Source of the DNA: Actinosynnema sp040640215 | GTDB lineage: Bacteria > Actinomycetota > Actinomycetes > Mycobacteriales > Pseudonocardiaceae | Reading direction: 5' to 3' | Length of the DNA: 64,000 nt | NCBI RefSeq assembly: GCF_040640215.1 | Contig: NZ_JBFABG010000001.1 | Coordinates: 372,001-436,000 of the forward strand | Shown here: in pieces, positions 1 to 8,701 of the stretch | Numbering within the stretch: position 1 is the stretch's first letter | How the letters are laid out: each line of letters opens with the position of its first letter | Position numbers and translations under genes: made by a program | The notes under the pieces: generated by a model | What the model saw: only the letters and a program-made list of their open reading frames with translations | Databases searched by the model: none | Told to the model about the DNA's origin: nothing

Positions 1-462
1 GCGCGCAAGGGGGACCCGGACGGCGCGTGGCGGTCGATGCGGGTGCGGCAGGTGCGGCGGACCGCGCGGCAGTGGGCCGGGTGCCAGGCGGTGTCCTACG
101 GCGAGGTCCGCGAGTTCTTCGCGCGCACCCCGTGCACGTCGTTGGAACGCGCGGCGTTCGCGCTGGTCGACGAGGCGGGCAACGCCGCCGTCGTGTCGGT
201 GGTGTGGGTCGGCATGGCGGGTGCCGGCGACGCCCGGAGCCTCAAGGGGGTGATGGACGACCACGGCAGCGGCGACATCCGCCCACTGGGCGCGGCGGCG
301 CTGGAGTCGGCCGACGTGGAGTTCACCGGTCTGCGCTACGGCAGCGACCAGGACGGCGGCACGGTGACCTTCGCCGAGGCGGAGAACCTGCCCGGCAGCG
401 GGTTCGACCACGACACCCTCGACGCCCTGGCGGAGGTCGCCGCCTTCCTGCCCCGCGTCTGA
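1..462 (+). CDS. hypothetical protein, C-terminal part (cut by window start)
   Basis: The frame is open from the first base of the window to a TGA at 460-462, so the true start probably lies upstream. The first internal ATG is at 37 and would give 141 residues. The visible part is soluble and fairly acidic, with an arginine-rich stretch early and no membrane segment, signal peptide or known catalytic motif that I recognise. It converges on the DUF3159 gene. Product unknown; I am confident only that the frame is coding, from its third-position GC and clean stop. Confidence 0.6.
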   Translation, partial: ARKGDPDGAWRSMRVRQVRRTARQWAGCQAVSYGEVREFFARTPCTSLERAAFALVDEAGNAAVVSVVWVGMAGAGDARSLKGVMDDHGSGDIRPLGAAALESADVEFTGLRYGSDQDGGTVTFAEAENLPGSGFDHDTLDALAEVAAFLPRV

Positions 463-545
463 ACGGCGCTGGAGCCCGTCCGGTGCCGGCGCGTGTTTCA
501 GGCGATAGGTCCACGAACAGCGCCACGCCGCACCCGGAACACGGG

Positions 546-1205
546 TCAGGCCGGTTCCGGCGCGTTCCCGGCCGGCACCCTCGGGTGCAGGAGGCCCGGG
601 TGGTCCCGGGGCAGGGAGCGGCGGATCAGCCACCAGCTCACCGCGATGCACACGGCCTGCAACGGCCACGTCAGGATCGCCCTCATCACGCCCAGCACGA
701 CGACCTGCCCGGCCGCCCACAGCGCGCCGAACACGACCACCCGCAGCACGTACTGGCCGACCCACGCCCAGCTCGCCACCCGGTAGGCCCGCATCAGGTC
801 CGGATCGGCCCGCCACCGGAACTTCTGGCCGGTGACCAGCCCCACCACCACGCCCAGGAACGGCCACCGCACGACGATGCTCGCCGCCCACGCCAGGGCC
901 GACGCGGCGTTGACGAAGATCTGCAACAGGAAGAAGTCCTCGGCCCGCCCGGTCTGCAAGGCCACGTAGGCCGCGATCACCACCAGCGCCACCGAGACCA
1001 CGACGGCGCGCGGCCGGTCGCCGCGCACCACCCGGACCACGCCGATCACCAGACCGCAGCCGACCGCCACCGCCGCGCCGGCGGTGATGGACTGCCCGCT
1101 CAGCACCCACCCCAGGGCGAACGCCAGCGGCGGCAGGGAGGCGTCCAGCGCACCCCCACGCCCGCCCAGCAGCCGGGCCAGCGAATCAGGACGAGTGTCG
1201 GTCAT
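546..1205 (-). CDS. DUF3159 family membrane protein
   Basis: 219 residues with about five or six hydrophobic segments between roughly residues 22 and 195, and polar ends. The layout and the central WPFLGVVVG and KFRWRADPDL stretches match the actinobacterial DUF3159 membrane family, whose function is not established. The ATG at 1205 starts MTDTRPDSL. It is divergent from the ROK regulator, with an iron-box-like sequence only 15 bp upstream of its start. That suggests iron-dependent control; the protein sequence itself gives no substrate. Confidence 0.7.
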   Translation of the reverse strand: MTDTRPDSLARLLGGRGGALDASLPPLAFALGWVLSGQSITAGAAVAVGCGLVIGVVRVVRGDRPRAVVVSVALVVIAAYVALQTGRAEDFFLLQIFVNAASALAWAASIVVRWPFLGVVVGLVTGQKFRWRADPDLMRAYRVASWAWVGQYVLRVVVFGALWAAGQVVVLGVMRAILTWPLQAVCIAVSWWLIRRSLPRDHPGLLHPRVPAGNAPEPA

Positions 1206-1219
1206 GCGTCCAGGGTGCC

Positions 1220-1238
1220 TTAGGTGAACCTAACCCAG
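1220..1238. promoter_or_regulatory. candidate iron box (IdeR/DmdR1-type)
   Basis: The 19 bases starting TTAGGTGAACCTAACC agree at 15 of 19 positions with the actinobacterial iron-box consensus TWAGGTWAGSCTWACCTWA, by my hand alignment. The site is in the 124-bp divergent gap, adjacent to the DUF3159 start and about 90 bp before the ROK start. Binding by an iron-dependent DtxR-family repressor is inferred. Confidence 0.45.
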
Positions 1239-1329
1239 GTAACGGACCCGTCTCGGAGCATTGACCTCCGGTGAGCCCCGTCACTACGGTGGCCGAAATC
1301 GTCTGGGAAGTTAACAGACAGGAGGACCG

Positions 1330-2526
1330 ATGCGAGCCGGTAGCCCACGTCTGCTGCGCGAGATCAACGACCGCGCGGCGATCGAGGCGCTGCTGCGCAA
1401 CGGACCCCTCACGCGCTCCGAACTGGAGGGCATCATCGGGCTGTCCAAGCCCGCGACGGCCCAGTTGCTGACCCGCCTGGAAACCGAGGGCACGGTGCTG
1501 CGCAACGGCCTGCGCGGGGGCGGGCGCGGACCCCGCGCCCAGCTCTGGACGGTCAACGGCGCGCTCGCCCACGTGGCCGCCATCGACCTCACGCCGGACA
1601 CCGTCGACGTCGCGATCGCCGACATCTCCGGCACCCTGCTCACCGAGCACAGCGCACCCCTGCCGCGCACCGACGTGCTGGAGGCGTTCCACGGCGCGGT
1701 CACCAAGGCCGCCAACCAGGCCGGGCTCTCGCCGGAGGCGCTCGACCACGTGGTGGTCGGCTCCCCCGGCGCGGTCGACCCGGCGACGGGGCGGCTGAAC
1801 TACGCGCCGCACATGCCCGGCTGGGAGGGCTTCGACATCCCCGGCACGCTCGCCGACCTGCTCGACACCGCGGTCACCGTCGAGAACGACGTGAACCTGG
1901 TCGCGCTGGAGGAGATGGTCGCCGGGCGCGCCACCGGCGTGCGGGACTTCGTGCTGCTGTGGCCCGCCGACGCGGTGGGCGCGGCGGTCGTGGTCAACGG
2001 CGTGCTGCTGCGCGGCGCGACCGGCGGCGCGGGCGAGATCGACGCCATGCAGATCCCGGACCACGCGACCGCCGAGACCGGGACCGACCGGACCGGCGGG
2101 CGCTACGGCGACCTGCTCGACAGCCCCGCCATCGTCCGACTCGCCCGCGCGCACGGGGTCTCCGCGCGCACGGGTCAGGCCGCCGTGCGCAAGGCCCTGG
2201 GCGAGGGCACGCCCGGCCGGGAGTTCCTGGTCGACCTGGCCCGCCGGATCGCGACCGGCGCGGCCAACGTGGTCTCGGTGCTCGACCCGGAACTCGTCCT
2301 GCTCTCCGGCGACATCGCCCAGGCCGGCGGCTCCACGCTCGTCGACCTGGTCGCCGTCGAGCTCCGCCGACTGGTGGTGCCCCGCACCCCCGTCCAACTC
2401 GCCCTGGTGACCGGGAAACCGGTGCGCTCCGGCGCACTGCACTCCGCGCTGTCGGTCGTCAGGGAACAGGTGTTCGGCCTACCCGCCGCCACGACCGAAC
2501 CCTTCCGCGGCCCGAACCACACCTGA
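1330..2526 (+). CDS. ROK family transcriptional regulator
   Basis: 398 residues. A winged helix-turn-helix occupies about residues 10-70 (INDRAAIEALLRNGPLTRSE, then GLSKPATAQLLTRLETEG). A ROK sugar-kinase-like domain follows, including VVGSPGAVDP and VENDVNLVALEE. The cysteine cluster that binds zinc in many ROK proteins (CxCGxxGCxE) is absent from the expected region after GGAGEID, so this is a divergent regulator rather than a kinase. The ATG at 1330 follows AGGAGGACCG. It sits just upstream of the sugar-uptake operon on the same strand and very likely senses its substrate. Confidence 0.9.
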   Translation: MRAGSPRLLREINDRAAIEALLRNGPLTRSELEGIIGLSKPATAQLLTRLETEGTVLRNGLRGGGRGPRAQLWTVNGALAHVAAIDLTPDTVDVAIADISGTLLTEHSAPLPRTDVLEAFHGAVTKAANQAGLSPEALDHVVVGSPGAVDPATGRLNYAPHMPGWEGFDIPGTLADLLDTAVTVENDVNLVALEEMVAGRATGVRDFVLLWPADAVGAAVVVNGVLLRGATGGAGEIDAMQIPDHATAETGTDRTGGRYGDLLDSPAIVRLARAHGVSARTGQAAVRKALGEGTPGREFLVDLARRIATGAANVVSVLDPELVLLSGDIAQAGGSTLVDLVAVELRRLVVPRTPVQLALVTGKPVRSGALHSALSVVREQVFGLPAATTEPFRGPNHT

Positions 2527-2597
2527 GACGTCACCTCACGTCGAAGGTGTCCGCGGGCCACAACGTTCCCGTCCGCACGTTGAGAGAAGGAGAGCAC

Positions 2598-3926
2598 ATG
2601 CGCAAGGTTTCGCGCGCAGCGGTGCTATGCGTGGCCGCCGCGGTAACCCTGTCCGCCTGCGCGGCAGGCGCGGGCAAGTCCGACGAACCCGGCGGACTGG
2701 CCGGGGCACCCGGCAAAGACGACAAGTTCACGCTCACCGTGTGGAGCAACTACTCCGGCCGGGAGCAGGACGAGGTCACCAAGGCGTTGGAGAGCTTCAA
2801 GAAGAACTACCCCAACGCCGAGATCAAGCACGAGGGCAGCCAGGACGACGACAAGATCACCGCGGGCATCCGCAGCGGCAACCCGCCGGACGTCGCGCTG
2901 TCGTTCACGACCGACAACATCGGCCAGTTCTGCTCCTCGGGCTCGTTCCAGAACCTCAAGCCCTACATCGACCGCGACGCGGTCGACCTCGCGCAGATCC
3001 CGGAAGCGGTGCGCTCCTACACCGAGTACAAGGGCAACCGCTGCGCGATGCCGATGCTCAGCGACGTGTACGGCCTGTACTTCAACAAGGAGCTGCTCGG
3101 CGCGGCCGGCATCACCAGCCCGCCGAAGACCACCGCCGAGCTGCTGGACTTCGCCAAGCGCACCACCAAGAAGGCCCCGGACGGCTCGATCGAGGTCGCG
3201 GGCTTCCTGCCGACCATGCTGTTCTACGCCAACCGCCCGCCGATCTGGGCCCCGAACTTCGGCGCGAAGTGGGCCGGTCCGGACGGCAAGTCGGCGCTCG
3301 CCTCGCCCGAGTGGGCCGAGATGCTGAAGTTCCAGAAGGAGCTGGTGGACTTCTACGGCTTCGACAACCTGGAGCGGTTCCGCGCCGGGCTGGGCCAGGA
3401 GTTCTCCACCGACCACGCCTTCCACCAGCAGAAGATCGCCATGATGATGGACGGCGAGTACCGGACGGCGTTCCTCAAGGACCAGGCCCCGAACGTCAAG
3501 TTCGGCACCGCCCCGTTCCCCACCGTCAAGCCGGACCTGTACGGCATCGGCTTCACCACCGGCACGATCATGGGCGTGCCGAAGGGCGCGAAGAACCCCG
3601 GCGCGGCGTGGGAGCTGATCAAGCACCTCTCGTTCGACACCGACACGATCGTGACCCTGGCCAACGGGATCAAGAACATCCCGAGCACCAAGGCCGCGCT
3701 GGACGACCCGAAGCTGGAGGTCGACGAGAACTTCAAGACGTTCATCGACCTGGCCAAGAGCGGCAAGCTCCAGGGCAACCCGGTGACGCCGATCGGTGAC
3801 GCGCACATCAAGGCCATCGGCGACTTCTCGACGCTGTGGCAGTCGGGCAAGGTCCCGGACCTGATGGCGGGCCTCAAGGACGTCGACAAGTCGATCGACG
3901 AGCAGATCGCCAAGAGCGGCAAGTAG
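2598..3926 (+). CDS. ABC transporter sugar-binding lipoprotein
   Basis: 442 residues. The N-terminus has a basic start, a hydrophobic core and a lipobox LSAC with the acylated cysteine at residue 21. The mature part is an extracellular solute-binding family 1 protein (TVWSNYSGREQDEVTKALES near the start, YGLYFNKELL in the middle). The ATG at 2598 follows GAGAAGGAGAGCAC. The open frame extends upstream, but only this start gives a signal peptide and a ribosome site. It is the first gene of a five-gene operon and captures the oligosaccharide outside the membrane. The sugar is not determined by sequence alone; the GH4/kinase partners suggest a beta-glucoside or amino-sugar oligomer. Confidence 0.93.
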   Translation: MRKVSRAAVLCVAAAVTLSACAAGAGKSDEPGGLAGAPGKDDKFTLTVWSNYSGREQDEVTKALESFKKNYPNAEIKHEGSQDDDKITAGIRSGNPPDVALSFTTDNIGQFCSSGSFQNLKPYIDRDAVDLAQIPEAVRSYTEYKGNRCAMPMLSDVYGLYFNKELLGAAGITSPPKTTAELLDFAKRTTKKAPDGSIEVAGFLPTMLFYANRPPIWAPNFGAKWAGPDGKSALASPEWAEMLKFQKELVDFYGFDNLERFRAGLGQEFSTDHAFHQQKIAMMMDGEYRTAFLKDQAPNVKFGTAPFPTVKPDLYGIGFTTGTIMGVPKGAKNPGAAWELIKHLSFDTDTIVTLANGIKNIPSTKAALDDPKLEVDENFKTFIDLAKSGKLQGNPVTPIGDAHIKAIGDFSTLWQSGKVPDLMAGLKDVDKSIDEQIAKSGK

Positions 3927-3928
3927 TC

Positions 3929-4921
3929 ATGACCGCCACGCTCGAACGCGTGGACGCGGCGCGGCCCGCCCCTGCGAAGGGGCGGGCCCGCTCCCGCGCC
4001 CGCCACCGGTTGACCGTGCTGGCCTTCATGGCCCCGGCGATCCTCGGATTCGCCGTGTTCTTCGGCTACCCGCTGGCCGCCACGGTCGTGTTCTCGTTCA
4101 CCAAGTACGACCTGATCAACCCGCCCGAGTGGATCGGGTTGGACAACTACACCTTCATGTTCGCGGACAAGCTCTTCCTCACGTCCGTGTACAACACGGC
4201 GTGGTTCGTGGTCGTGCTGACGTTCTCCCGCGTGCTGTTCGCGCTGGGCGTGGCGTCGGTGGTGGCCCGGCTGAAGTCGGGCGTGGGCCTGGTGCGCACG
4301 CTGTGCTACCTGCCCTCGCTCGCGCCCCCGGTGGCCGCGACCCTGGTGTTCTTCCTGGTCATGCGGCCGAACGAAGGCCCGCTGGACGCGTTCCTGGGCT
4401 GGTTCGGGGTGGAGAGCCCGCTGTGGTTCGCCGACCCGGCGTGGTCCAAGGTGGGCATCACCGCGGTCATGCTGTGGGTGTCCGGCGACCTGATGATCAT
4501 CATCCTGGCGGCGGTCCTGGACGTGCCGCAGGAGCAGTACGAGGCGGCCGAGCTCGACGGCGCGGGCGCGCTGCGGCGGTGGTGGCACGTCACGCTGCCC
4601 ACCATCTCACCGGTGCTGATGTTCGGCGTGGTGAACTCGATCATCCTGGCGCTGCAACTGTTCACGCAGGCCGTGGTCGCCGGTTCGGCGGCCAGCGGCG
4701 CGGCGGACATCACCGGCGCGACGAAGAACCTCGGCTTCCCGGAGAACTCGACGCTGACGTTCCCGGTGTGGCTGTACACCCAGGGGTTCCGGTACTTCGA
4801 CATGGGCTACGCGGCGGCGATGGCCACCGTGCTGTTCATCGTCTCGTTCGCCGCCACGGCCGCGCTCGTGCAGCGCATGCGCAAGGCCAGCCACCAGGAG
4901 GAAGGGGGGCCGGGCGCATGA
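3929..4921 (+). CDS. ABC transporter permease, MalF type
   Basis: 330 residues with about six membrane helices, beginning near residue 28 (LTVLAFMAPAILGF). The cytoplasmic EAA loop that contacts the ATPase is clear (YEAAELDGAGALRRWW). The ATG at 3929 lies two bases past the stop of the binding protein, so translation is probably coupled. It ends with an ATGA overlap into the second permease. It forms the membrane channel of the sugar importer with the next gene. Confidence 0.93.
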   Translation: MTATLERVDAARPAPAKGRARSRARHRLTVLAFMAPAILGFAVFFGYPLAATVVFSFTKYDLINPPEWIGLDNYTFMFADKLFLTSVYNTAWFVVVLTFSRVLFALGVASVVARLKSGVGLVRTLCYLPSLAPPVAATLVFFLVMRPNEGPLDAFLGWFGVESPLWFADPAWSKVGITAVMLWVSGDLMIIILAAVLDVPQEQYEAAELDGAGALRRWWHVTLPTISPVLMFGVVNSIILALQLFTQAVVAGSAASGAADITGATKNLGFPENSTLTFPVWLYTQGFRYFDMGYAAAMATVLFIVSFAATAALVQRMRKASHQEEGGPGA

Positions 4922-5799
4922 CCGCCGTGCTCGACCGCGACGCCGGGGTGCGCGAGGCGGGCCCGCGCCCCCGCAACTGGCGGGCGGCGCTCGACTGGGT
5001 GGCGGTGCACAGCATCGGCATCGCGCTGGCGCTGATGTTCGCGCTGCCCATCGTGTTCGTCTTCCTCACCGCGGTGATGTCGGACAGCCAGGCCTTCACC
5101 AGGGACCTGTGGCCGCGCGAGTGGCACTGGGACAACTTCCTGGAGGTCTTCGACAAGGCCCCGCTGCTGAAGTACCTGGGCAACAGCCTGATGTACTCGC
5201 TGCTGGCCACGGCCGGGATGCTGCTGTCGTCCATCCCGGCGGCCTACGCGCTGGCCAAGCTGCGGTGGCGCGGGCGCAACGCGGTGTTCCTGCTGGTGGT
5301 GGGCGCGATGATGCTGCCGCCGCAGGTGGTGGCCGTGCCGCTGTACGACACCTGGTCCAGCCTCGGCCTGACCGGCACCCTGTGGCCGCTGATCGCACCG
5401 TACTTCCTGTTCGACGCGTTCAGCATCTTCCTGCTGCGCCAGTTCATCCTCACCATCCCGCAGTCCTACGTGGACGCCGCGCGGGTGGACGGCTGCACCG
5501 AGTTCCAGGCCCTGGTGCGGATCGTCGTGCCGATGGCCCGGCCCGGCATCGCCGCCACGGCCCTGTTCTGCTTCCTCTACACCTGGAACGACTACTTCGG
5601 CCCGCTGCTCTACACCGGCGAGCGGCCGGACGAGTGGACGCTGTCGCTCGCGCTGTCGTCGTTCAAGGGGATGCACCACGTCCAGTGGAACCTGGCGATG
5701 GCCGTCACGATGCTGATCATGGTCCCGGCCGTGGTGCTGTTCGCCTTCGCCCAGCGCTCGTTCGTCAAGGGCATCACCTTCACTGGAGTCAAAGGATGA
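4918..5799 (+). CDS. ABC transporter permease, MalG type
   Basis: 293 residues, six predicted helices, with the MalG-type EAA loop YVDAARVDGCTEFQALVRIV. The start ATG overlaps the previous stop by four bases, and its own stop overlaps the next start in the same way. It pairs with the preceding permease. No ATP-binding subunit is encoded in this operon, so the pair must use a shared ATPase of the MsiK/UgpC type; one such gene is at 50795-51895. Confidence 0.93.
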   Translation: MTAVLDRDAGVREAGPRPRNWRAALDWVAVHSIGIALALMFALPIVFVFLTAVMSDSQAFTRDLWPREWHWDNFLEVFDKAPLLKYLGNSLMYSLLATAGMLLSSIPAAYALAKLRWRGRNAVFLLVVGAMMLPPQVVAVPLYDTWSSLGLTGTLWPLIAPYFLFDAFSIFLLRQFILTIPQSYVDAARVDGCTEFQALVRIVVPMARPGIAATALFCFLYTWNDYFGPLLYTGERPDEWTLSLALSSFKGMHHVQWNLAMAVTMLIMVPAVVLFAFAQRSFVKGITFTGVKG

Positions 5800-7073
5800 A
5801 GCTCACCGTTGTCGGTGGCGGTTCGACCTACACCCCGGAGCTGGTCGACGGCATCGCGGGCCGCCGGACCAGCCTCGCGGTGGACGAGATCGTCCTGGTC
5901 GACCCGGACGCCGGGCGACTGGCCGTGGTCGGCGCGTTCGCGCAACGCCTGCTGGAGCACGCCGGCCACCCCGCGCGCATCCGCACCACCTCGAACCTCG
6001 ACGAGGGCGTGGACGGCGCGGCCGCGGTGCTGCTCCAGCTCCGCGTCGGCGGCCAGGCGGCCCGCGCCCAGGACGAGACCTTCCCGCTGGCGTGCGACTG
6101 CGTCGGGCAGGAGACGACCGGCGCGGGCGGGCTCGCGAAGGCGCTGCGGACCGTGCCGGTGGTGCTGGACATCGCCGACCGGGTGCGCGCCGTCGCGGGC
6201 GAGGACGCCTGGATCGTCAACTTCACCAACCCGGTGGGGATCGTGACCCGCGCGCTGCTCCAGGCCGGGCACCGCGCGGTCGGCCTGTGCAACGTGGCGA
6301 TCACGTTCCAGCGCTGGACGTCCGCGCTGCTCGGCGTGGAACCGGAGTCGGTGCGGCTGGAGCACGTCGGCCTCAACCACCTCACGTGGGAGCGCGGGGT
6401 GTTCGTGGACGGCGTGGACCGGCTGCCGGAACTGCTGGAGCACCACGGGGAAGCGCTGGCCGAGCACATCGGCCTGCCCGCGTCCCTGATGCGCCGGCTG
6501 GGCGTGGTCCCCTCGTACTACCTGAAGTACTTCTACGACCACGACGACGTCGTCAGGTCGCAGAAGACCAGTCCTCCGCGCGCCGAGGTCGTGGCCAACG
6601 TGGAGAAGGAGCTGCTCGACCTCTACCGCGATGTCAACGTCGTCACCAAGCCGGAGCAGCTCTCCCAGCGCGGCGGCGCGTACTACTCCGAGGCGGCCGT
6701 GCAGCTTGTCCACGCGCTGACCGGCGGCACCGGCGCGGAGCAGCACGTGGTGAACGTGCGCAACGGCCGCACGCTGCCGTTCCTGCCCGAGGACGCGGTC
6801 ATCGAGGTGCCGGCGGTGGTCACCTCGCAGGGCGCGCGGGCGTTGCCGGTGGAGCCGCTGGAGCCCGTCCTCGCCGGCCTGATCGCGCACGTGACCGCCT
6901 ACGAGCACCTGGCGCTCGACGCCGCCGTGCACGGCGGGCGGGACCGGGTGGCGAACGCGCTGCTGGCGCACCCGCTGGTCGGGCAGCACGCGATCGCCGA
7001 CCGGCTGGCCGACGAGCTGGTGGCGCGCAACCGCGACTTCCTGCCGTGGACCGAGGGCCGGGGGGCTCGATGA
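5796..7073 (+). CDS. glycoside hydrolase family 4 (6-phospho-beta-glucosidase-like)
   Basis: 425 residues. The N-terminal MKLTVVGGGSTYTPELVDG is the GH4 NAD-binding fold. CNVAITFQRW and GLNHLTW carry the cysteine and histidine that bind the Mn2+ ion in this family. GH4 enzymes cleave glycosides by NAD+-assisted redox-elimination, mostly on 6-phosphorylated sugars. Between the permeases and a sugar kinase, it probably splits imported disaccharide or its phosphate in the cytoplasm. ATGA overlaps on both sides show tight translational coupling. Substrate (cellobiose-, chitobiose- or other derived) is unresolved. Confidence 0.9.
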   Translation: MKLTVVGGGSTYTPELVDGIAGRRTSLAVDEIVLVDPDAGRLAVVGAFAQRLLEHAGHPARIRTTSNLDEGVDGAAAVLLQLRVGGQAARAQDETFPLACDCVGQETTGAGGLAKALRTVPVVLDIADRVRAVAGEDAWIVNFTNPVGIVTRALLQAGHRAVGLCNVAITFQRWTSALLGVEPESVRLEHVGLNHLTWERGVFVDGVDRLPELLEHHGEALAEHIGLPASLMRRLGVVPSYYLKYFYDHDDVVRSQKTSPPRAEVVANVEKELLDLYRDVNVVTKPEQLSQRGGAYYSEAAVQLVHALTGGTGAEQHVVNVRNGRTLPFLPEDAVIEVPAVVTSQGARALPVEPLEPVLAGLIAHVTAYEHLALDAAVHGGRDRVANALLAHPLVGQHAIADRLADELVARNRDFLPWTEGRGAR

Positions 7074-8065
7074 CCGACCGGGTGCTCGCCATCGACGGCG
7101 GGAACAGCAAGACCGCGGTGGCGCTGGTGGACGTGGACGGCCGGGTGCTCGCCCAGGTCGTCGGTCCGGGCGCGTCGCCGCAGAACGTCGGGCTGGCGCG
7201 CAGCCTGGAGGTGTTCGAGGGGTTGGTGCGGGACGCGGCCCGCCAGGCCGGGCTGGCGGCCGGCGAGCCGATCGCCAGGCACACCGCCGCCTACCTCGCC
7301 GGCGCGGACCTGCCGCAGGAGGAGGAGGACCTGAGGGCCGCGATCGAGCGGTGCGGGTGGTCCGCCACGACCGTGGTCGGCAACGACACGTTCGCGCTGC
7401 TGCGCGCGGGCACGTCGGACGGCATCGGCGTGGCCGTGGTGTGCGGCGCGGGGATCAACTGCGTGGCGGTGGCGCGGGACGGCCGGACGCACCGGTTCCC
7501 GGCCCTGGGCCCGATCTCCGGCGACTGGGGCGGCGGCGGCCACCTCGGCGGCAAGGCGCTGTGGCTGGCCGTGCGGGCCGAGGACGGGCGCGGCGCGCCG
7601 ACCGCGCTGCTGCCGGCCCTGCTCGACCACTACGGCGCGGGCACCCTCGCCGAGGTGGTCGGGCGGCTGCACCTCGCCGAGGCCGAGTTCGACCCGCACG
7701 CGCTGTGCCGCCTGCTGTTCCAGGTCGCGGCGACCGGTGACGAGGTGGCGCTGGCGGTGGTCGACCGGCTGGTCGAGGAGATCACCCTGCTGGTGACGGT
7801 GTCGCTGCGCCGGCTGGCGCTGCTGGACGAGCCGGTGGACGTGGTGCTCGGCGGCGGCGTGCTGACCAACACGGGCGGCGTGGTGGTGGACGCGGTGCGC
7901 GACCGGCTGCGGGACCTCGCGCCGCACGCCGCGATCCGCGTGGTCGACGTGCCGCCGGTGGTCGGCGCGGCCCTGCTCGGGCTGGACGCCCTGGGTGCCG
8001 ATCCGGGTGCGGAACGCCGGTTGCGCACCGCCTACGAGCCCCTGGACCTGGCCGCCGGGGGCTGA
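7070..8065 (+). CDS. BadF/BadG/BcrA/BcrD ATPase family sugar kinase (N-acetylglucosamine kinase-like)
   Basis: 331 residues of the ASKHA fold. Phosphate-1 loop is AIDGGNSKTAVALVD, and VCGAGINCVAV and VLGGGVLTN are adenosine/phosphate-2-like loops. This family includes eukaryotic-type GlcNAc kinases and many actinobacterial kinases next to ABC sugar operons. It is the last gene of the operon and overlaps the GH4 gene by four bases. Phosphorylating the incoming sugar would supply the phosphorylated substrate that GH4 enzymes prefer, or salvage the released monosaccharide. Two strong hairpins follow. Confidence 0.82.
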   Translation: MTDRVLAIDGGNSKTAVALVDVDGRVLAQVVGPGASPQNVGLARSLEVFEGLVRDAARQAGLAAGEPIARHTAAYLAGADLPQEEEDLRAAIERCGWSATTVVGNDTFALLRAGTSDGIGVAVVCGAGINCVAVARDGRTHRFPALGPISGDWGGGGHLGGKALWLAVRAEDGRGAPTALLPALLDHYGAGTLAEVVGRLHLAEAEFDPHALCRLLFQVAATGDEVALAVVDRLVEEITLLVTVSLRRLALLDEPVDVVLGGGVLTNTGGVVVDAVRDRLRDLAPHAAIRVVDVPPVVGAALLGLDALGADPGAERRLRTAYEPLDLAAGG

Positions 8066-8124
8066 CCGACGTCGGTGCGCGGGGAGGTGTTCGGCGGCGG
8101 CCCTCCCCCGCACCGGCCCCAGAC

Positions 8125-8170
8125 CCCGCTGTCCGGGGGGTGTTCGGCGGCGGCTCCGCCGGACAGCGGG
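8125..8170 (+). terminator. hairpin downstream of the sugar operon
   Basis: A perfect 12-bp stem, CCCGCTGTCCGG with CCGGACAGCGGG, around a 22-base loop, 59 bp after the kinase stop. The loop contains a copy of the word GTGTTCGGCGGCGG that also occurs near 8087. Confidence 0.55.
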
Positions 8171-8180
8171 CCCTACGCCT

Positions 8181-8214
8181 CCGCGGCGACGTCAAGCGCC
8201 CGACGTCGCCGCGG
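8181..8214 (+). terminator. strong hairpin terminator
   Basis: A perfect 13-bp stem, CCGCGGCGACGTC with GACGTCGCCGCGG, and an 8-base loop, followed by GGGTTTCCCC. Probably the main terminator of the sugar operon. Confidence 0.65.
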
Positions 8215-8701
8215 GGGTTTCCCCTTCACGGGGGTGTTCACCCTCTCGGGGGGCGTGATCTGCATTGCAATCGGGTGTATCGCGACCGTAGCCGTCCACG
8301 CACCGGTCGAGCGGCGCGCGGTGGTCGCACCGGGGCGGCCGGCCGCCCCGGTGCGCCACCGGCCGGAGCCCTGCCGGCGGGACCCCTGACGATCCCGGCG
8401 GTGCCGTCGATCCGTTGTTCCGGCGGGGATTCCGGGTCTTCGCGTTCCGGGGGAACCACGGTGACGAGCCCCGCCGGGGGCGGTCGGGGCACCGGACGAG
8501 GACACCGGCGGCGGCGGGCGGGGCACGGCGGCGGGGGCCTCCGCCGACCCGGTGACGAAACGCCCAATGCCGACATCCGTCCCCCTGTCGAGTGACGCTC
8601 CGGTAACGGTGTCCCCCACGGGTGGTGGCGTCGGCCCGACCTCGGGAGGCATCCTGTCAAGCGCGGTCACGGGGGTGTCGCGGACGAGAAGAGGGACGCG
8701 G

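Larger units (their letters stand above)
8066..8701. other. 636-bp intergenic region without a supported gene
   Basis: Open frames here have no ribosome site or recognisable product. The stretch holds the two hairpins at 8125 and 8181, a 30-bp perfect GC-rich palindrome at 8326-8355 (centre GGCCGGCC), and the promoter region of the SGNH hydrolase. The palindrome has no loop, so it looks more like a protein-binding or cruciform site than a terminator. Confidence 0.6.

Noticed and set aside
1186..2442. Long minus-strand open frame opposite the ROK gene, and similar frames opposite most genes (for example 10737-12629 +, 31886-34690 -)
   Set aside because: They mirror the third-position GC of the real genes, are extremely Arg/Gly/His-rich and have no ribosome site or recognisable domain.
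8075..8595. Overlapping open frames after the sugar operon
   Set aside because: They run through terminator hairpins and palindromes and translate to low-complexity sequence.
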